Of a stretch of 64,000 nt of DNA, positions 1-7,903 are shown in pieces. Positions within the stretch are counted from its first letter, which is position 1, and every line of letters starts with the position of its first letter. Both the position numbers and the translations under genes were made by a program. The stretch covers positions 1-64,000 of the forward strand of contig CAYLXB010000011.1 of assembly GCA_964387495.1 (NCBI GenBank), in the 5' to 3' direction. The notes under the pieces were generated by a model. It had not been told where the DNA came from, did no database searches, and saw nothing but the letters and a program-made list of their open reading frames with translations. This DNA is from DSXF01 sp964387495 (lineage in GTDB: Bacteria > Chloroflexota > Anaerolineae > Anaerolineales > Villigracilaceae).

Positions 1-52
1 CCATTCTATATCACTTTCCTCTGCCTGGCTACGACCATGCCAAACGACCCAC
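1..52 (-). mobile_element. Right-end tail of a first IS630-type copy
   Basis: Bases 1-54 are identical to 1422-1475, the right end of the complete element that follows. The window therefore opens inside a second copy of the same insertion sequence. Its terminal repeat ends in CTAG at 52-55 and the left terminal repeat of the next copy begins there, so the two copies lie head to tail and share one TA. The rest of this copy lies outside the window. An assembly duplication cannot be excluded from sequence alone. Confidence 0.8.
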
Positions 53-837
53 TAGTGGGTCGTTTGGCATGAGTATTGCCACTTCTGGATTAAAGTTGCA
101 TGGTGTCGGACGAGGCGATGGGTACAAGCACCAGAACCACCTAAAGCATGTCGACGCTGGCGACTACGTTGGCGACGAGCAAAGCGTTTGCCACCCCATT
201 CGAATGGGGTGGGGTTCAAGTTCCAGCCCTGAGCAACCCCTTCCAGCAAGGCAATGATCTGCTCAGGGGTTTCTGGGTTTTGACCTGCCAATCCACGACT
301 GATCAGGATTCGCTGCATAGACTCGGCCATGTTCAACCAGGAACCACCCAAAGGAGTATAGAGAGGCATAACGCCATGCTCGAATAGCCATAAAACCATT
401 TCGGTAGTGTAGTGTCCACGCAGGTTATCCCAGATGAGCAGCATGCGCAAAGGCGGAAGTTCGTCGGGTAACGTGATCGGCAAGGATAAGCCTGCTTGCC
501 AGGTGAGCCACAGGCACCGATTGGTAGCTGGTTCCAGGGTTGGGGCTTGGGGAAGTGCATTCAGGATCTGGATGATTTCTTCCTTGAGCCATGGATGCAA
601 GACGGCATTGGTGCTGTGGGTCACGCCTTTCACACGCACCTGGCCAGTCAAAGGATGAAAGAGTGTCAGGATCTTGGCAGTTCCATTCCGGATATATTCA
701 TGCGGTTGCCGTACAGGCTGCCCTTCTGGCTGCCAACTGGCTCCCGGATAAGAAAGAGTCTGATAAGGTCCCGCTTCGTCCTGGTTCCAGGTCGCCAATC
801 CCAACTTCTCACCCATTTGATAGGCCCTTTCGATCAA
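52..837 (-). CDS. IS630-type transposase, DDE catalytic half
   Basis: This 261-residue frame overlaps the end of the N-terminal half, and its first codon is a TTG without a clear ribosome site. The DDE residues are visible: Asp in WNQDEAGPYQ (about residue 20), Asp in LLIWDNLRGHYT (about 138) and Glu in GGSWLNMAESMQRIL (about 170). The C-terminal tail RRHALGGSG is also typical of IS630 proteins. Expression probably depends on -1 frameshifting at the A7 run. All three catalytic residues are intact, so the element may be active. The stop codon lies in the CTAG junction with the neighbouring copy. Confidence 0.85.
   Translation of the reverse strand: MIERAYQMGEKLGLATWNQDEAGPYQTLSYPGASWQPEGQPVRQPHEYIRNGTAKILTLFHPLTGQVRVKGVTHSTNAVLHPWLKEEIIQILNALPQAPTLEPATNRCLWLTWQAGLSLPITLPDELPPLRMLLIWDNLRGHYTTEMVLWLFEHGVMPLYTPLGGSWLNMAESMQRILISRGLAGQNPETPEQIIALLEGVAQGWNLNPTPFEWGGKRFARRQRSRQRRHALGGSGACTHRLVRHHATLIQKWQYSCQTTH
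53..71 (+). repeat. Left terminal inverted repeat of the IS630-type element
   Basis: Reads TAGTGGGTCGTTTGGCATG, the exact reverse complement of 1457-1475. The TAG stop of the catalytic transposase frame (bases 52-54, minus strand) is formed by the CTAG junction itself. Confidence 0.9.
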
Positions 838-1391
838 GTTTTTTTCGCCGTGCTATCCGGGTCTGTGACAGTCACCTTGCCGCACTTCCGCTTCCGAACC
901 ACTTTACCCGTTTCGTTCCAACTGCGGGACTGTTGCCAACTGAAACCCGCTTCCAGCAGAACTGTACGGATCGTGTCTTCGCTAACTTCCGGCAGTCCGT
1001 CCGATGCTTTCTGCAAGGCCTGGCACAGGGTCTTCAAGGACCAGTTCGCCGTACCATCCTTTTCGGGTTCAGGCTTACGTCGTACTTCCCTCAGAATCCG
1101 TTCCCGTTCCGCAACTGCATACTTGACCCTCGGCCCTCCTCCGTGACTTGGCTGAATTGCGTTCAAACCTTCTTGGTTGAATCGTTTCACCAGATGACAG
1201 ACTGCATCTCCAGATTTGCGTCCAGCCAGCTTGGCTGCTGCACTAAAGGTGTACCCCTGCGCTACAAGGAGAATCTCCTTCGCCCGGATCACATGAGCGG
1301 CAGGCTCACTTTGAGAGCGACCGATCCGTTCCAGCCAGCTCCGCTCTTCTTCGCTCAGTTCGCGCAATGGGTCCTTTTGGTTGTAGCTCAT
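834..1391 (-). CDS. IS630-type transposase, N-terminal helix-turn-helix half
   Basis: This 185-residue frame begins at an ATG preceded by AGGAGG. It matches the DNA-binding half of IS630 transposases: a helix-turn-helix region around residues 35-75 (SAAAKLAGRKSGDAVCHLV) and a second winged region with NWSLKTLC and SEDTIRTVLLEAGF. It ends at TGA 834-836, just after a run of seven A on the coding strand (839-845). A -1 slip there would continue into the catalytic frame, starting Lys-Asn-Leu-Ile-Glu. In the family the full transposase is the fusion of both halves, so this frame alone would only bind DNA or act as an inhibitor (inference). Confidence 0.85.
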   Translation of the reverse strand: MSYNQKDPLRELSEEERSWLERIGRSQSEPAAHVIRAKEILLVAQGYTFSAAAKLAGRKSGDAVCHLVKRFNQEGLNAIQPSHGGGPRVKYAVAERERILREVRRKPEPEKDGTANWSLKTLCQALQKASDGLPEVSEDTIRTVLLEAGFSWQQSRSWNETGKVVRKRKCGKVTVTDPDSTAKKT

Positions 1392-1449
1392 GGGTTCCTC
1401 CTGTTTTTTCCGTCCATCAACCCATTCTATATCACTTTCCTCTGCCTGG

Positions 1450-1854
1450 CTACGACCATGCCAAACGACCCACTAGCTCTTCTGTGGTACCGGGTGGCAT
1501 GTAACCGCCTGATGGATTTCCTTCTGTTTCACCACTACTTGCTTCTATGGTTGCCTCAACGGTCATGGCAGGCGTCGGGCTTTTTTGTGTTGCGGGAGCG
1601 CACTCTCCTCGGTAATAGGCCCACTCGTCACATGTGCTGCCATCCGGGAAAACACATACGCCATTTTGGCTGCCATCAGCAGCCGTGCGAATTTCGAGCT
1701 GGTTCCCATTTTGCGCACAATAGAGCGAGGCCGGGTTGGGTAGACCCGGCTGAGGCTGGATGGCGGCCACAGGTTCGGGCGAAACCCGGGAGGTGGGTGC
1801 GGCGCAAGCAACCAGCGCCAGCAGCACGAGGCTGAAGGTCAAAACTTTTTTCAT
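1450..1854 (-). CDS. DUF333-type lipoprotein, 3' end replaced by the insertion sequence
   Basis: A lipoprotein signal (MKKVLTFSLVLLALVAC, lipobox cysteine at 17) is followed by a DUF333-type module at about residues 38-86: NPASLYCAQNGNQ, then CVFPDGSTCDEWAYYRGEC. The native sequence runs to base 1476. The last residues (about LVGRLAWS) are read through the IS end, so the original C-terminus is lost or altered. The ATG overlaps the stop of the upstream acetyltransferase (ATGA, 1851-1854), suggesting translational coupling. DUF333 proteins are small cell-surface proteins of unclear function. The start has AGGAAAA upstream. Confidence 0.7.
   Translation of the reverse strand: MKKVLTFSLVLLALVACAAPTSRVSPEPVAAIQPQPGLPNPASLYCAQNGNQLEIRTAADGSQNGVCVFPDGSTCDEWAYYRGECAPATQKSPTPAMTVEATIEASSGETEGNPSGGYMPPGTTEELVGRLAWS
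1457..1475 (-). repeat. Right terminal inverted repeat of the IS630-type element
   Basis: Reads CATGCCAAACGACCCACTA, the exact reverse complement of 53-71. The same sequence occurs at 36-54 as the right end of the preceding partial copy. Confidence 0.9.
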
Positions 1855-2339
1855 TTTTCCTGCTTTCTGTGGTCGACTGCCAGGACGCGCAAGTAAGGCT
1901 TGGAAACCTTTTGGTATTTTTCCGTCCCAGTAATCAGTGCGCGGATTTCATCCGAAGGAGGCGCAAACCCCAACTTCTCGCAGAGTTTCTGGGAGGCATG
2001 GTTGTCAGAGGTCGTCAACACCACAAAATAATCGACTTCAGCGCTCAAATCAGCAATCAGCGCACGGGCCAACCGGCGGCCAAGTCCCTGGCGCTGGCAG
2101 CTGGGGTGGACGTGATAGCCGAGATTGGCGATCCGTTTTTCCCGGTCGAGCCAAAAGGCGTTGGCTTGACCGATGACGAGGCTATTTTGAATGGCCAGTT
2201 TGGTCTGGATGTGCGCCGGATGTTTTTCATCATAGGCCATGCGTTCCAGTACGGCATCCTCCCAATCGGGGTAGACTGCCCGGAACAAGTCCTTGACCTG
2301 TTCGGCGTGCTCACATTTGGTGTAACCGACAATGCGCAT
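1851..2339 (-). CDS. GNAT-family N-acetyltransferase
   Basis: A 162-residue protein with the GNAT fold. The acetyl-CoA pyrophosphate-binding motif A is seen in HPSCQRQGLGRRLARALI (about residues 78-95), followed by the motif B region ASQKLCEKLGFAPPSDE. The acceptor substrate cannot be predicted. The stop codon overlaps the start of the DUF333 lipoprotein by four bases, so the two are probably one transcription unit that the insertion sequence now truncates at its distal end. Confidence 0.8.
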   Translation of the reverse strand: MRIVGYTKCEHAEQVKDLFRAVYPDWEDAVLERMAYDEKHPAHIQTKLAIQNSLVIGQANAFWLDREKRIANLGYHVHPSCQRQGLGRRLARALIADLSAEVDYFVVLTTSDNHASQKLCEKLGFAPPSDEIRALITGTEKYQKVSKPYLRVLAVDHRKQEK

Positions 2340-2493
2340 TTGAAGATCATCATCCTTTCAACGCCGCATGGCTCAATAGCGCCACGGAACGATCCTTTTG
2401 GTACGTTGTTGATAAGCCTGGTGTTTTTATTCCTGACTGGGTCAAAAATAATCTCATAGGTCTTGCGGTTTTCGCAAGCCAAACAAGGCTTGC

Positions 2494-2715
2494 TTACTTG
2501 TGTATCACCGAAGCCCATCCTAATTTATGGCATTGCGGACACCTGATGTACCTGCGAATAATGATGTGGGGTCCCAGGCAGGCTAACCAGCTCGTTGGCT
2601 TGAACTCAGCGTGGCAATGAGGGCATTGATAGCCGTAGTTCTTCCTTTGCCAAAAGAATAAACGGAAGATGATCCAGGCTATGATGACAAGGAAAATTAA
2701 ATAATACTCTTGCAT
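2494..2715 (-). CDS. Small membrane-anchored zinc-ribbon protein
   Basis: A 73-residue protein with one N-terminal membrane segment (YLIFLVIIAWIIFRLFFW) followed by a ribbon with two CPxC knuckles, CPHC at about 31-34 and CPQC at about 59-62. These four cysteines probably bind one zinc. The pattern is common in bacterial small proteins of unknown role. The start ATG follows a weak AGGAGAAAT-type site. Bases 2340-2493 on the downstream side hold no gene. Confidence 0.6.
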   Translation of the reverse strand: MQEYYLIFLVIIAWIIFRLFFWQRKNYGYQCPHCHAEFKPTSWLACLGPHIIIRRYIRCPQCHKLGWASVIHK

Positions 2716-2736
2716 GCGTATTTCTCCTGTATATTT

Positions 2737-3675
2737 TCAACTTTGGCAAGGAATTCCCATCGTGATGACGACATTGCCTTTTTTGTGCCCCTGCTCGACA
2801 TAGCGATGCGCCTCGACGATCTGGTCGAAGGGATAGACCCGGTCGACGACCGGTCTGATTTGCCCGGCTTCGATCAGGCCTTTGAGCCGGAGCAGGCCTG
2901 CGCGCGTTTCGCCACCGTCCGAGTCTTTGTGGACGTTGAGGTGGATGCCGCCCGGCTTGAGCGCTTTTTTGCCCTGGGCGGGTGGAAGCTTGCCGACGGC
3001 GTCAAAAACCACATCGTAAGTCTCTCCGCCTTGGGTGAAATCCTGGCGGGTGTAATCAAGCACCCGGCTCGCGCCCAACGATTTCACCAGTTCCAGGTTT
3101 GCGCCGCTGCACACCCCGGTCACCTCGGCGCCAAAGTGGCGGCTGGCGAGTTGGACGGCGTTCGTGCCGACCGCGCCGGACGCGCCGTAGACCAGGACTT
3201 TCTGCCCGGGTTGGATTTTCCCCTTTTCGAGGCAATGCCAGGCCGTCATCCCCGCACCGGGGGCGGCAGCGGCTTCTTCGTAGGTGAGATTCGCAGGCTT
3301 GATGGTGATCACCCCGTTTTCGGGCAGGCATTTGTATTCGGCATGGCCGCCGAAACCGACGGCGAAGGTGGAGGCGAAAACCGGGTCGCCGGGCTTGAAG
3401 CGGGTTACTTTCTTACCAATGGCTTCGATCTCCCCGGCCAGTTCCATTCCCAGGATGGGCCGCCGGGGCTTGCTCCAGCCCAGGATCAGCCGGCCCATGA
3501 ACTTCTGCCAGCCATGAACCGGCAGGTTCAGGCTGCGCATGATCGTGTCGCCGATGGTGACGCTGGTGGCATGGACTTTGACCAGTACCTCGTGGTTGCG
3601 CGGCGCAGGTTTGGAAACTTCCACCAGCTGCAACACTTCCGGCGGGCCGTATTGGGTGAAAACAATGGCTTTCAT
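2737..3675 (-). CDS. Zinc-independent MDR quinone oxidoreductase (paralogue 1)
   Basis: A 312-residue medium-chain dehydrogenase/reductase of the quinone reductase branch. It starts MKAIVFTQYGPPEVLQL, preceded by GGAGAA at good spacing. The N-terminal GroES-like domain lacks the zinc-binding cysteines of alcohol dehydrogenases. The NADPH-binding motif is GASGAVGTNAVQLA (about residues 145-158). Such enzymes reduce quinones or enones with NADPH in the cytoplasm. Two further paralogues lie at 6251 and 10728, sharing LDYTRQDFTQGG-like and GKVVI-like segments. The neighbouring DUF4386-type gene ends one base upstream, so they are co-transcribed. Confidence 0.85.
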   Translation of the reverse strand: MKAIVFTQYGPPEVLQLVEVSKPAPRNHEVLVKVHATSVTIGDTIMRSLNLPVHGWQKFMGRLILGWSKPRRPILGMELAGEIEAIGKKVTRFKPGDPVFASTFAVGFGGHAEYKCLPENGVITIKPANLTYEEAAAAPGAGMTAWHCLEKGKIQPGQKVLVYGASGAVGTNAVQLASRHFGAEVTGVCSGANLELVKSLGASRVLDYTRQDFTQGGETYDVVFDAVGKLPPAQGKKALKPGGIHLNVHKDSDGGETRAGLLRLKGLIEAGQIRPVVDRVYPFDQIVEAHRYVEQGHKKGNVVITMGIPCQS

Positions 3676-3676
3676 C

Positions 3677-4408
3677 TCAGTTCTCCAATCCAGGCTGCCG
3701 GGCGGACAGGACAGCAAGCGCAGATGGGTTGAAGCCCTTCACGATCAGCCAGACCGCCATGGCCATTTCCTGTGGCGCCAACACCATTTCCATATAAAAC
3801 TCATAGCCGGTATCTATGTGAAAGAGATGCAACAGGGCGGCCGCCAGAGATGCAATTGCGCCGATAAAACCCCAGACGGTCAACCAGCGGGGAATCAGCC
3901 GGGTGCGATAGAAGGAGGTGTATATACACATAGCCCCAATGAGAAAAAAGATGGGGCCGACCGCAGCGAGGCGATCCTGGAACTGATACAAAACGTTGCC
4001 CATGGACTGCAAAGCAGCTGAATCAGCCCCGGTGACAATGTATTCGTTGCCAAGTGCAACCAGGGCCAAAAAACCGAGGGCCGTAACAAAATACCAGGTT
4101 CCCTCCAGCGCTCCGCGGAAAAGAACCACCCCCAGTGCCAATTCTTCGCTGTCTTTTCTAAAGATTGGGTATAGGAAAACCGTCATCGCCACCAGAGAAA
4201 TTCCCATCATGATGGTAAAAAATGCGCCACCGCTAAGCCGGGATGAATTGGCGGCAATCAGGCTCAGCATATCTACACCGGCAAGCGATTTGCTGGAGAT
4301 GAGCGATAAAAACACTTTGCCGCCAATGATTCCGCCCAAAACCCCGAAGGCTGTTCCCAGGAAGTAAAGGACGCCTGCCATGACTGCATTCTTTCTGTAT
4401 GTGTTCAT
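3677..4408 (-). CDS. DUF4386-type integral membrane protein
   Basis: A 243-residue protein beginning MNTYRKNAVMAGVLYFLGT, the typical DUF4386 opening, with about six membrane segments spread over its length. The family's function is unknown. The ATG at 4408 was chosen because the protein family begins there, although only a weak purine tract precedes it. Longer in-frame starts upstream would overlap the NmrA-like gene. It sits between that gene (4419) and the MDR reductase (ends 3675) with almost no gap, so it is part of the same operon. Confidence 0.75.
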   Translation of the reverse strand: MNTYRKNAVMAGVLYFLGTAFGVLGGIIGGKVFLSLISSKSLAGVDMLSLIAANSSRLSGGAFFTIMMGISLVAMTVFLYPIFRKDSEELALGVVLFRGALEGTWYFVTALGFLALVALGNEYIVTGADSAALQSMGNVLYQFQDRLAAVGPIFFLIGAMCIYTSFYRTRLIPRWLTVWGFIGAIASLAAALLHLFHIDTGYEFYMEMVLAPQEMAMAVWLIVKGFNPSALAVLSARQPGLEN

Positions 4409-4418
4409 TTTTTCTTTT

Positions 4419-5105
4419 TTAGCGAACAGCGGCCTGCGCCAGCGCCGAAGGCGCGCGACAGCCGACAATGGCCGGGGCTTCGTGGATGAGTGCGTCGTTT
4501 TTGAGCGCTTCAACCATGAACAAGGCATAGTCCACGCGGCGGGTGAGGTTGCTGGCGAGGATGGGATCGCCGACGTGACGACTCCACACGGGCAGCCCCT
4601 GGCTCTCACCCTCTTCGAGGTTGCTTCCCCGTACGACCGTCCAGCGCGTGGCGCTGGCAAAAATCCGCTGGCAGGCTTCCACCTGGTCGTCAAGGTCAAT
4701 GAAAGGAATGATCCGCGTCAGCCAGCGGGTGATTTTCTCCTCTCTTTGTAAGGACGACGGGTTCACGTCCCTGCCATCGCGCGAGATATGCCAGCCGCAG
4801 GAAAAGACGAGGCGCGCGTCTGGAGGCGCAAAGTCGAGTACTGCCTGGGCTGTACCAGTCGAGTAATGCTGATTGCCCCACGGGACCAGCACGGTGAGAA
4901 CTCCGTCACACCCGGCGACTGCCTGCTTGATCACCTCGCGGTCGTTCGTCGCGCCGGGGATGATAGTGAGGCGTCCTTTAAATTCGTCGAGTTTGCTCAC
5001 GCTGCGCTCCCGACAAACGCCAACCACCTCGTAGCCCCGATCCAGCGCGTGCCGAATCATGTACTTGCCGAGTTTTCCAGAGGCTCCAATGATGCAGATT
5101 TTCAT
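4419..5105 (-). CDS. NmrA/HSCARG-like NAD(P)-binding protein
   Basis: A 228-residue Rossmann protein. The dinucleotide-binding motif GASGKLGKYM lies at residues 7-16, close to the N-terminus, as in the atypical short-chain dehydrogenases (NmrA-like, SDR5-like). The rest follows the family: GATNDREVIKQAVAGCDGVL, then a region with RWTVVRGSNL. Members often sense NAD(P) redox state or reduce small metabolites; no substrate can be assigned here. The ATG at 5105 has AAGGAGAAAA upstream. It is co-directional with the membrane and MDR genes on either side. Confidence 0.75.
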   Translation of the reverse strand: MKICIIGASGKLGKYMIRHALDRGYEVVGVCRERSVSKLDEFKGRLTIIPGATNDREVIKQAVAGCDGVLTVLVPWGNQHYSTGTAQAVLDFAPPDARLVFSCGWHISRDGRDVNPSSLQREEKITRWLTRIIPFIDLDDQVEACQRIFASATRWTVVRGSNLEEGESQGLPVWSRHVGDPILASNLTRRVDYALFMVEALKNDALIHEAPAIVGCRAPSALAQAAVR

Positions 5106-5140
5106 CGTTTTCTCCTTGTTGAATTGCTCTATTGGCGAAC

Positions 5141-5797
5141 TCAACTGATTTTTACGCTGTTGCGCAGCAACACGATTCCCAGCCAGACGAACCAGATGAT
5201 CTGTCCCAGGCCAAAGACGCCGGTGAAGCCGGTCAACACGGGGATGATCGTTATAACACCTACCGCGCCAACCAACACGCCGAGGATATTCAAGGCTTTG
5301 GGAAGCCCGCCGGTTCGCAGCGCGGCCAGGCTGACCAGCAGAGTCCAAAAGCCGCCGAGGATTTCGCCATTGGCGTTGCCCAGTCCGTTTGCCATCGCTT
5401 CCACTCCCTGAAAGGTCAACGCCGCCTGGGCCGGGACTTTGGCATAGAGCGCGACGACGGTGGTCAGCCCGGCGTTGGCGACCATGCCGCTGGCAATGAG
5501 CGAACCAGCCCAAATAACTCCAATTGCGGCTGCAACTTGCATGAGCGCAGGCGCGCCGGATTTCATCCGGTCGTACAAAGCCAACGACAGGATGACCAAC
5601 GCGAAGCCAAAGAACACATACATGAGCAAGTTGGTCGAAAAGATGATTGTCTGTTTGTCAACGTTCAGGGCGACCTTTTGGGCCGGGTCGGTGATGCTGA
5701 GATAGTCGAGAACGACGAGAAATATGACAATCCCGATCAGGTGGGCGGCTGCCATGTACAGCGCAGAGAAACCGCCAAATTTTTGCAAGGTTTTCAT
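5141..5797 (-). CDS. DUF4386-like integral membrane protein
   Basis: A 218-residue protein with about seven hydrophobic segments, beginning MKTLQKFGGFSALYMAAAHLIG. The start at 5797 is supported by AAAGGAGAAAATC directly before it. A longer in-frame start exists at 5845 but lacks a ribosome site. It resembles DUF4386-type proteins in length and topology, although I cannot assign the family firmly. It lies between the NmrA-like gene and a DUF6326-like gene in the same minus-strand operon. Confidence 0.65.
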   Translation of the reverse strand: MKTLQKFGGFSALYMAAAHLIGIVIFLVVLDYLSITDPAQKVALNVDKQTIIFSTNLLMYVFFGFALVILSLALYDRMKSGAPALMQVAAAIGVIWAGSLIASGMVANAGLTTVVALYAKVPAQAALTFQGVEAMANGLGNANGEILGGFWTLLVSLAALRTGGLPKALNILGVLVGAVGVITIIPVLTGFTGVFGLGQIIWFVWLGIVLLRNSVKIS

Positions 5798-5873
5798 GAT
5801 TTTCTCCTTTTTGAAACGATATGGATGAGTTTTACTATTTGACATCTGACGTATCTACCAGGCTGACCTGAGG

Positions 5874-6239
5874 TTAGCCCCAATTCCAGGCGTACCAGAT
5901 CGTCACGCCGTTGAAGATAATGCTAACCGCCAGCAGGAATTTATCAAATAACGGCGGGTAGGTGGGCAGGCCTACCAGGGTGAACAGGAAAAAGAAGGCG
6001 GCTACGATGATATTCGCCCAGCGACTCGCAGGCTGGGGCAATACCAGGGCCAGGAAGACCATCAGGATTGGCGTCAACATCAGAACTGCGATCCCCAGCC
6101 AGACGAACTGGTTTAACTTCATGTCAGCGAACGCTTTTGCCATGTCGCCACCGTGGTAGATACGCAGGACATCGCCATATAGAAAAATCAGCGTGACAAC
6201 CACCCAAGTTGCTGAAAGAATGATTCTCGTGTCCAGCAT
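5874..6239 (-). CDS. DUF6326-like four-helix membrane protein (paralogue 1)
   Basis: A 121-residue protein with four predicted membrane segments. It begins MLDTRIILSATWVVVTLIF after AAGGAGAGAACA. It is homologous to the protein at 7230-7640: both carry an N-terminal LSxxWVVV-like helix, an RWANII motif (residues near 80) and a short polar C-terminus ending in a Trp-rich segment (YAWNWG here, FAWKWR there). Function is unknown. The two copies flank the MDR reductase at 6251, which suggests duplication within the operon. Confidence 0.7.
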   Translation of the reverse strand: MLDTRIILSATWVVVTLIFLYGDVLRIYHGGDMAKAFADMKLNQFVWLGIAVLMLTPILMVFLALVLPQPASRWANIIVAAFFFLFTLVGLPTYPPLFDKFLLAVSIIFNGVTIWYAWNWG

Positions 6240-6250
6240 TGTTCTCTCCT

Positions 6251-7207
6251 TCATTCTGTCACCGTAATGACCACCTTGCCACGGGCGTGTTCTTTGTCCA
6301 GATAGCGGAATGCCTCGGGGGTCTCGCACAGCGGGTAGGTGCGTTCAATGACCGGCTTGACCTGCCCGGTTTCGAGCCACTCCTTTAATTCCGTCAGGTC
6401 TTTGCCATTCGGCAGAGCGAAATACATGCTCCCCAGTTGGCGCAGGAACGGCGAGAGCAAAAACGCCTTGAACACGTATCCCATGCCGCTGTGACCACTG
6501 TTGGGGACGATTAATCCCTGCGGGGTGAGGACGCGCATGAGGTCTGAAAATGAATGGCTGGCGACATTATCCAGGATGAGATCGTAGCGGTGTCCGTTTT
6601 GGGTGAAGTCCTGCCGGGTGTAATCCACGACATCGTCCGCGCCGAGGGAGCGCACCATGTCCACATTCCGCGCGCTGCACACACCGGTCACTTTAGCGCC
6701 AAGCGCTTTGGCAATTTGCACGGCAAATGTCCCCACCCCTCCCGAAGCTCCGTTGATCAACACTTTCTGATCCGGCTGTAACTTTCCGACATCGCGCAAG
6801 CCCTTCAGGGCAGTAATCGCGCCGGTCGGGATGGCTGCGGCTTGCTCGAAGGTAAGGTTGGCGGGCTTGAACGCCAGTTTATCCTCTGCCACGCTGACAT
6901 ACTCGGCAAGCGCGCTGCCGCTGGCGGCATACACCTCGTCGCCGGGGCGGAACTGCGTCACGCTGGACCCAGCCGCCTCGACCACCCCGGCCATATCCTG
7001 GCCCAGGATATAGTTTTTGGGCTTGGGAAACCCGGCTACCAAGCGGATCATCCACGGGCTGCCGCGCATGGCGAACACATCCCCGGCATTGATGGAAACA
7101 GCCTTGACGCGAACCAATACCTCATTTTCCTTTACCGACGGCTGGGCGACTTCAGCCAGTTTGAGAACATCGGGTGTACCGTAATCGTTTGGAACAATCG
7201 CTTTCAT
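6251..7207 (-). CDS. Zinc-independent MDR quinone oxidoreductase (paralogue 2)
   Basis: A 318-residue NADPH:quinone reductase-type enzyme starting MKAIVPNDYGTPDVLKLAEV after TAGGAGAAAAC. It has the GQDMAGVVEAAG segment at the end of the GroES-like domain and the nucleotide-binding GASGGVGTFAVQIAKALGA. No catalytic-zinc cysteines are seen. It is closer to the paralogue at 10728 (identical GASGGVGTFAVQIAKALGA block) than to the one at 2737. The likely role is cytoplasmic reduction of quinones or reactive carbonyls; the real substrate is unknown. Confidence 0.85.
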   Translation of the reverse strand: MKAIVPNDYGTPDVLKLAEVAQPSVKENEVLVRVKAVSINAGDVFAMRGSPWMIRLVAGFPKPKNYILGQDMAGVVEAAGSSVTQFRPGDEVYAASGSALAEYVSVAEDKLAFKPANLTFEQAAAIPTGAITALKGLRDVGKLQPDQKVLINGASGGVGTFAVQIAKALGAKVTGVCSARNVDMVRSLGADDVVDYTRQDFTQNGHRYDLILDNVASHSFSDLMRVLTPQGLIVPNSGHSGMGYVFKAFLLSPFLRQLGSMYFALPNGKDLTELKEWLETGQVKPVIERTYPLCETPEAFRYLDKEHARGKVVITVTE

Positions 7208-7229
7208 GAGTTTTCTCCTATTTGTTTTA

Positions 7230-7640
7230 TCAGGCTTCGACGCTGCGCCACTTCCAGGCAAACCCGATGATGAGCACCAGGCACAGGGTCTCAACGCTGG
7301 CGATGAAAATATAGTGGGGATAGGATGACATGCCACCCCAGATATAGGCAATCGTGACAATGCCCATGATGATATTGGCCCAGCGATTGATGCCGTACTT
7401 CAACACGCGGGACAGGATAATCATGGTAATGCCGAGATTCCCTAGCACCGCGCCAAACAGCATCAATTGGGAAATCGGCGCGCCGGCGCTGGCTGCGGTC
7501 CTGGCCACTTCTTCCGCTGCGCCGGGGATGTTCAGCGAAAGGATGTCCGCTTTCAGCATGTTGAACATGACCACGATCCACAATGTGGAGAGCAGGGCTT
7601 TCGTGTCGATCTTTTTCGCAGGGGTGGTACTTAAATTCAT
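7230..7640 (-). CDS. DUF6326-like four-helix membrane protein (paralogue 2)
   Basis: A 136-residue membrane protein with four hydrophobic segments, starting MNLSTTPAKKIDTKALLST after AAAAAGGAGAAGA. It contains RWANIIMGIVTIAYIWGG and ends FAWKWRSVEA, matching the paralogue at 5874. The start overlaps the stop of the upstream small protein by four bases (7637-7640), so the two are translationally coupled. Function is unknown. Confidence 0.7.
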   Translation of the reverse strand: MNLSTTPAKKIDTKALLSTLWIVVMFNMLKADILSLNIPGAAEEVARTAASAGAPISQLMLFGAVLGNLGITMIILSRVLKYGINRWANIIMGIVTIAYIWGGMSSYPHYIFIASVETLCLVLIIGFAWKWRSVEA

Positions 7641-7903
7641 TCTTCTCCTTTTTCAGAACTATCGAATTGGACTTGGCTGACAGAGACCAAGGGCATGCCC
7701 AGATCACGTACCTTTTTCAGCAACCCATGCAACGCGGCCTGGTCTGGCACGGGTCCGGAAAGAAGCGTATTGCCATCCTCTTCCAGCGTGATGGTCAGAC
7801 CCTCGAACCAGTCGGTCCATTGACCGTCGAGATGGCCTTTGATCCTGATCTGATAGACCATGGGCTGAACTGGAGCGGGTTGGGAGGTGAGTTTGTTTGA
7901 CAA
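7637..7903 (-). CDS. Conserved small protein, regulator-linked (copy 1)
   Basis: A soluble protein of about 88 residues whose core reads IRIKGHLDGQW, then ITLEEDGNTLLSGP and DQAALHGLLKKVRDLGM. A paralogue at 14390 keeps the same core, and each copy lies directly downstream of a MalT/LuxR-type regulator. The start is uncertain. An in-frame TTG at 7963 would overlap a conserved TATATT box, so I prefer the TTG at 7903, which aligns with the ATG of copy 2. An internal ATG at 7861 is another option. I do not recognise a function; a dedicated partner or effector of the regulator is an inference from linkage. Confidence 0.6.
   Translation of the reverse strand: MSNKLTSQPAPVQPMVYQIRIKGHLDGQWTDWFEGLTITLEEDGNTLLSGPVPDQAALHGLLKKVRDLGMPLVSVSQVQFDSSEKGEE

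Larger units (their letters stand above)
53..1475 (-). mobile_element. IS630-type insertion sequence, complete copy
   Basis: The element is bounded by perfect 19-base inverted repeats (53-71 and 1457-1475), each including the flanking TA. It carries two overlapping minus-strand frames, a helix-turn-helix N-terminal half (834-1391) and a DDE catalytic half (52-837). A TA duplication inside CTAG is the known target preference of IS630 elements, and both junctions here read CTAG. The repeat period, including one TA, is 1421 bases. The right end interrupts the DUF333 lipoprotein gene that starts at 1854. Confidence 0.9.

Noticed and set aside
591..1835. A 414-codon open frame on the plus strand across the insertion sequence
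   Set aside because: It is antisense to the transposase, has low-complexity composition and no domain, and crosses the IS end into the lipoprotein gene. It is an artefact of the GC-rich codon pattern.
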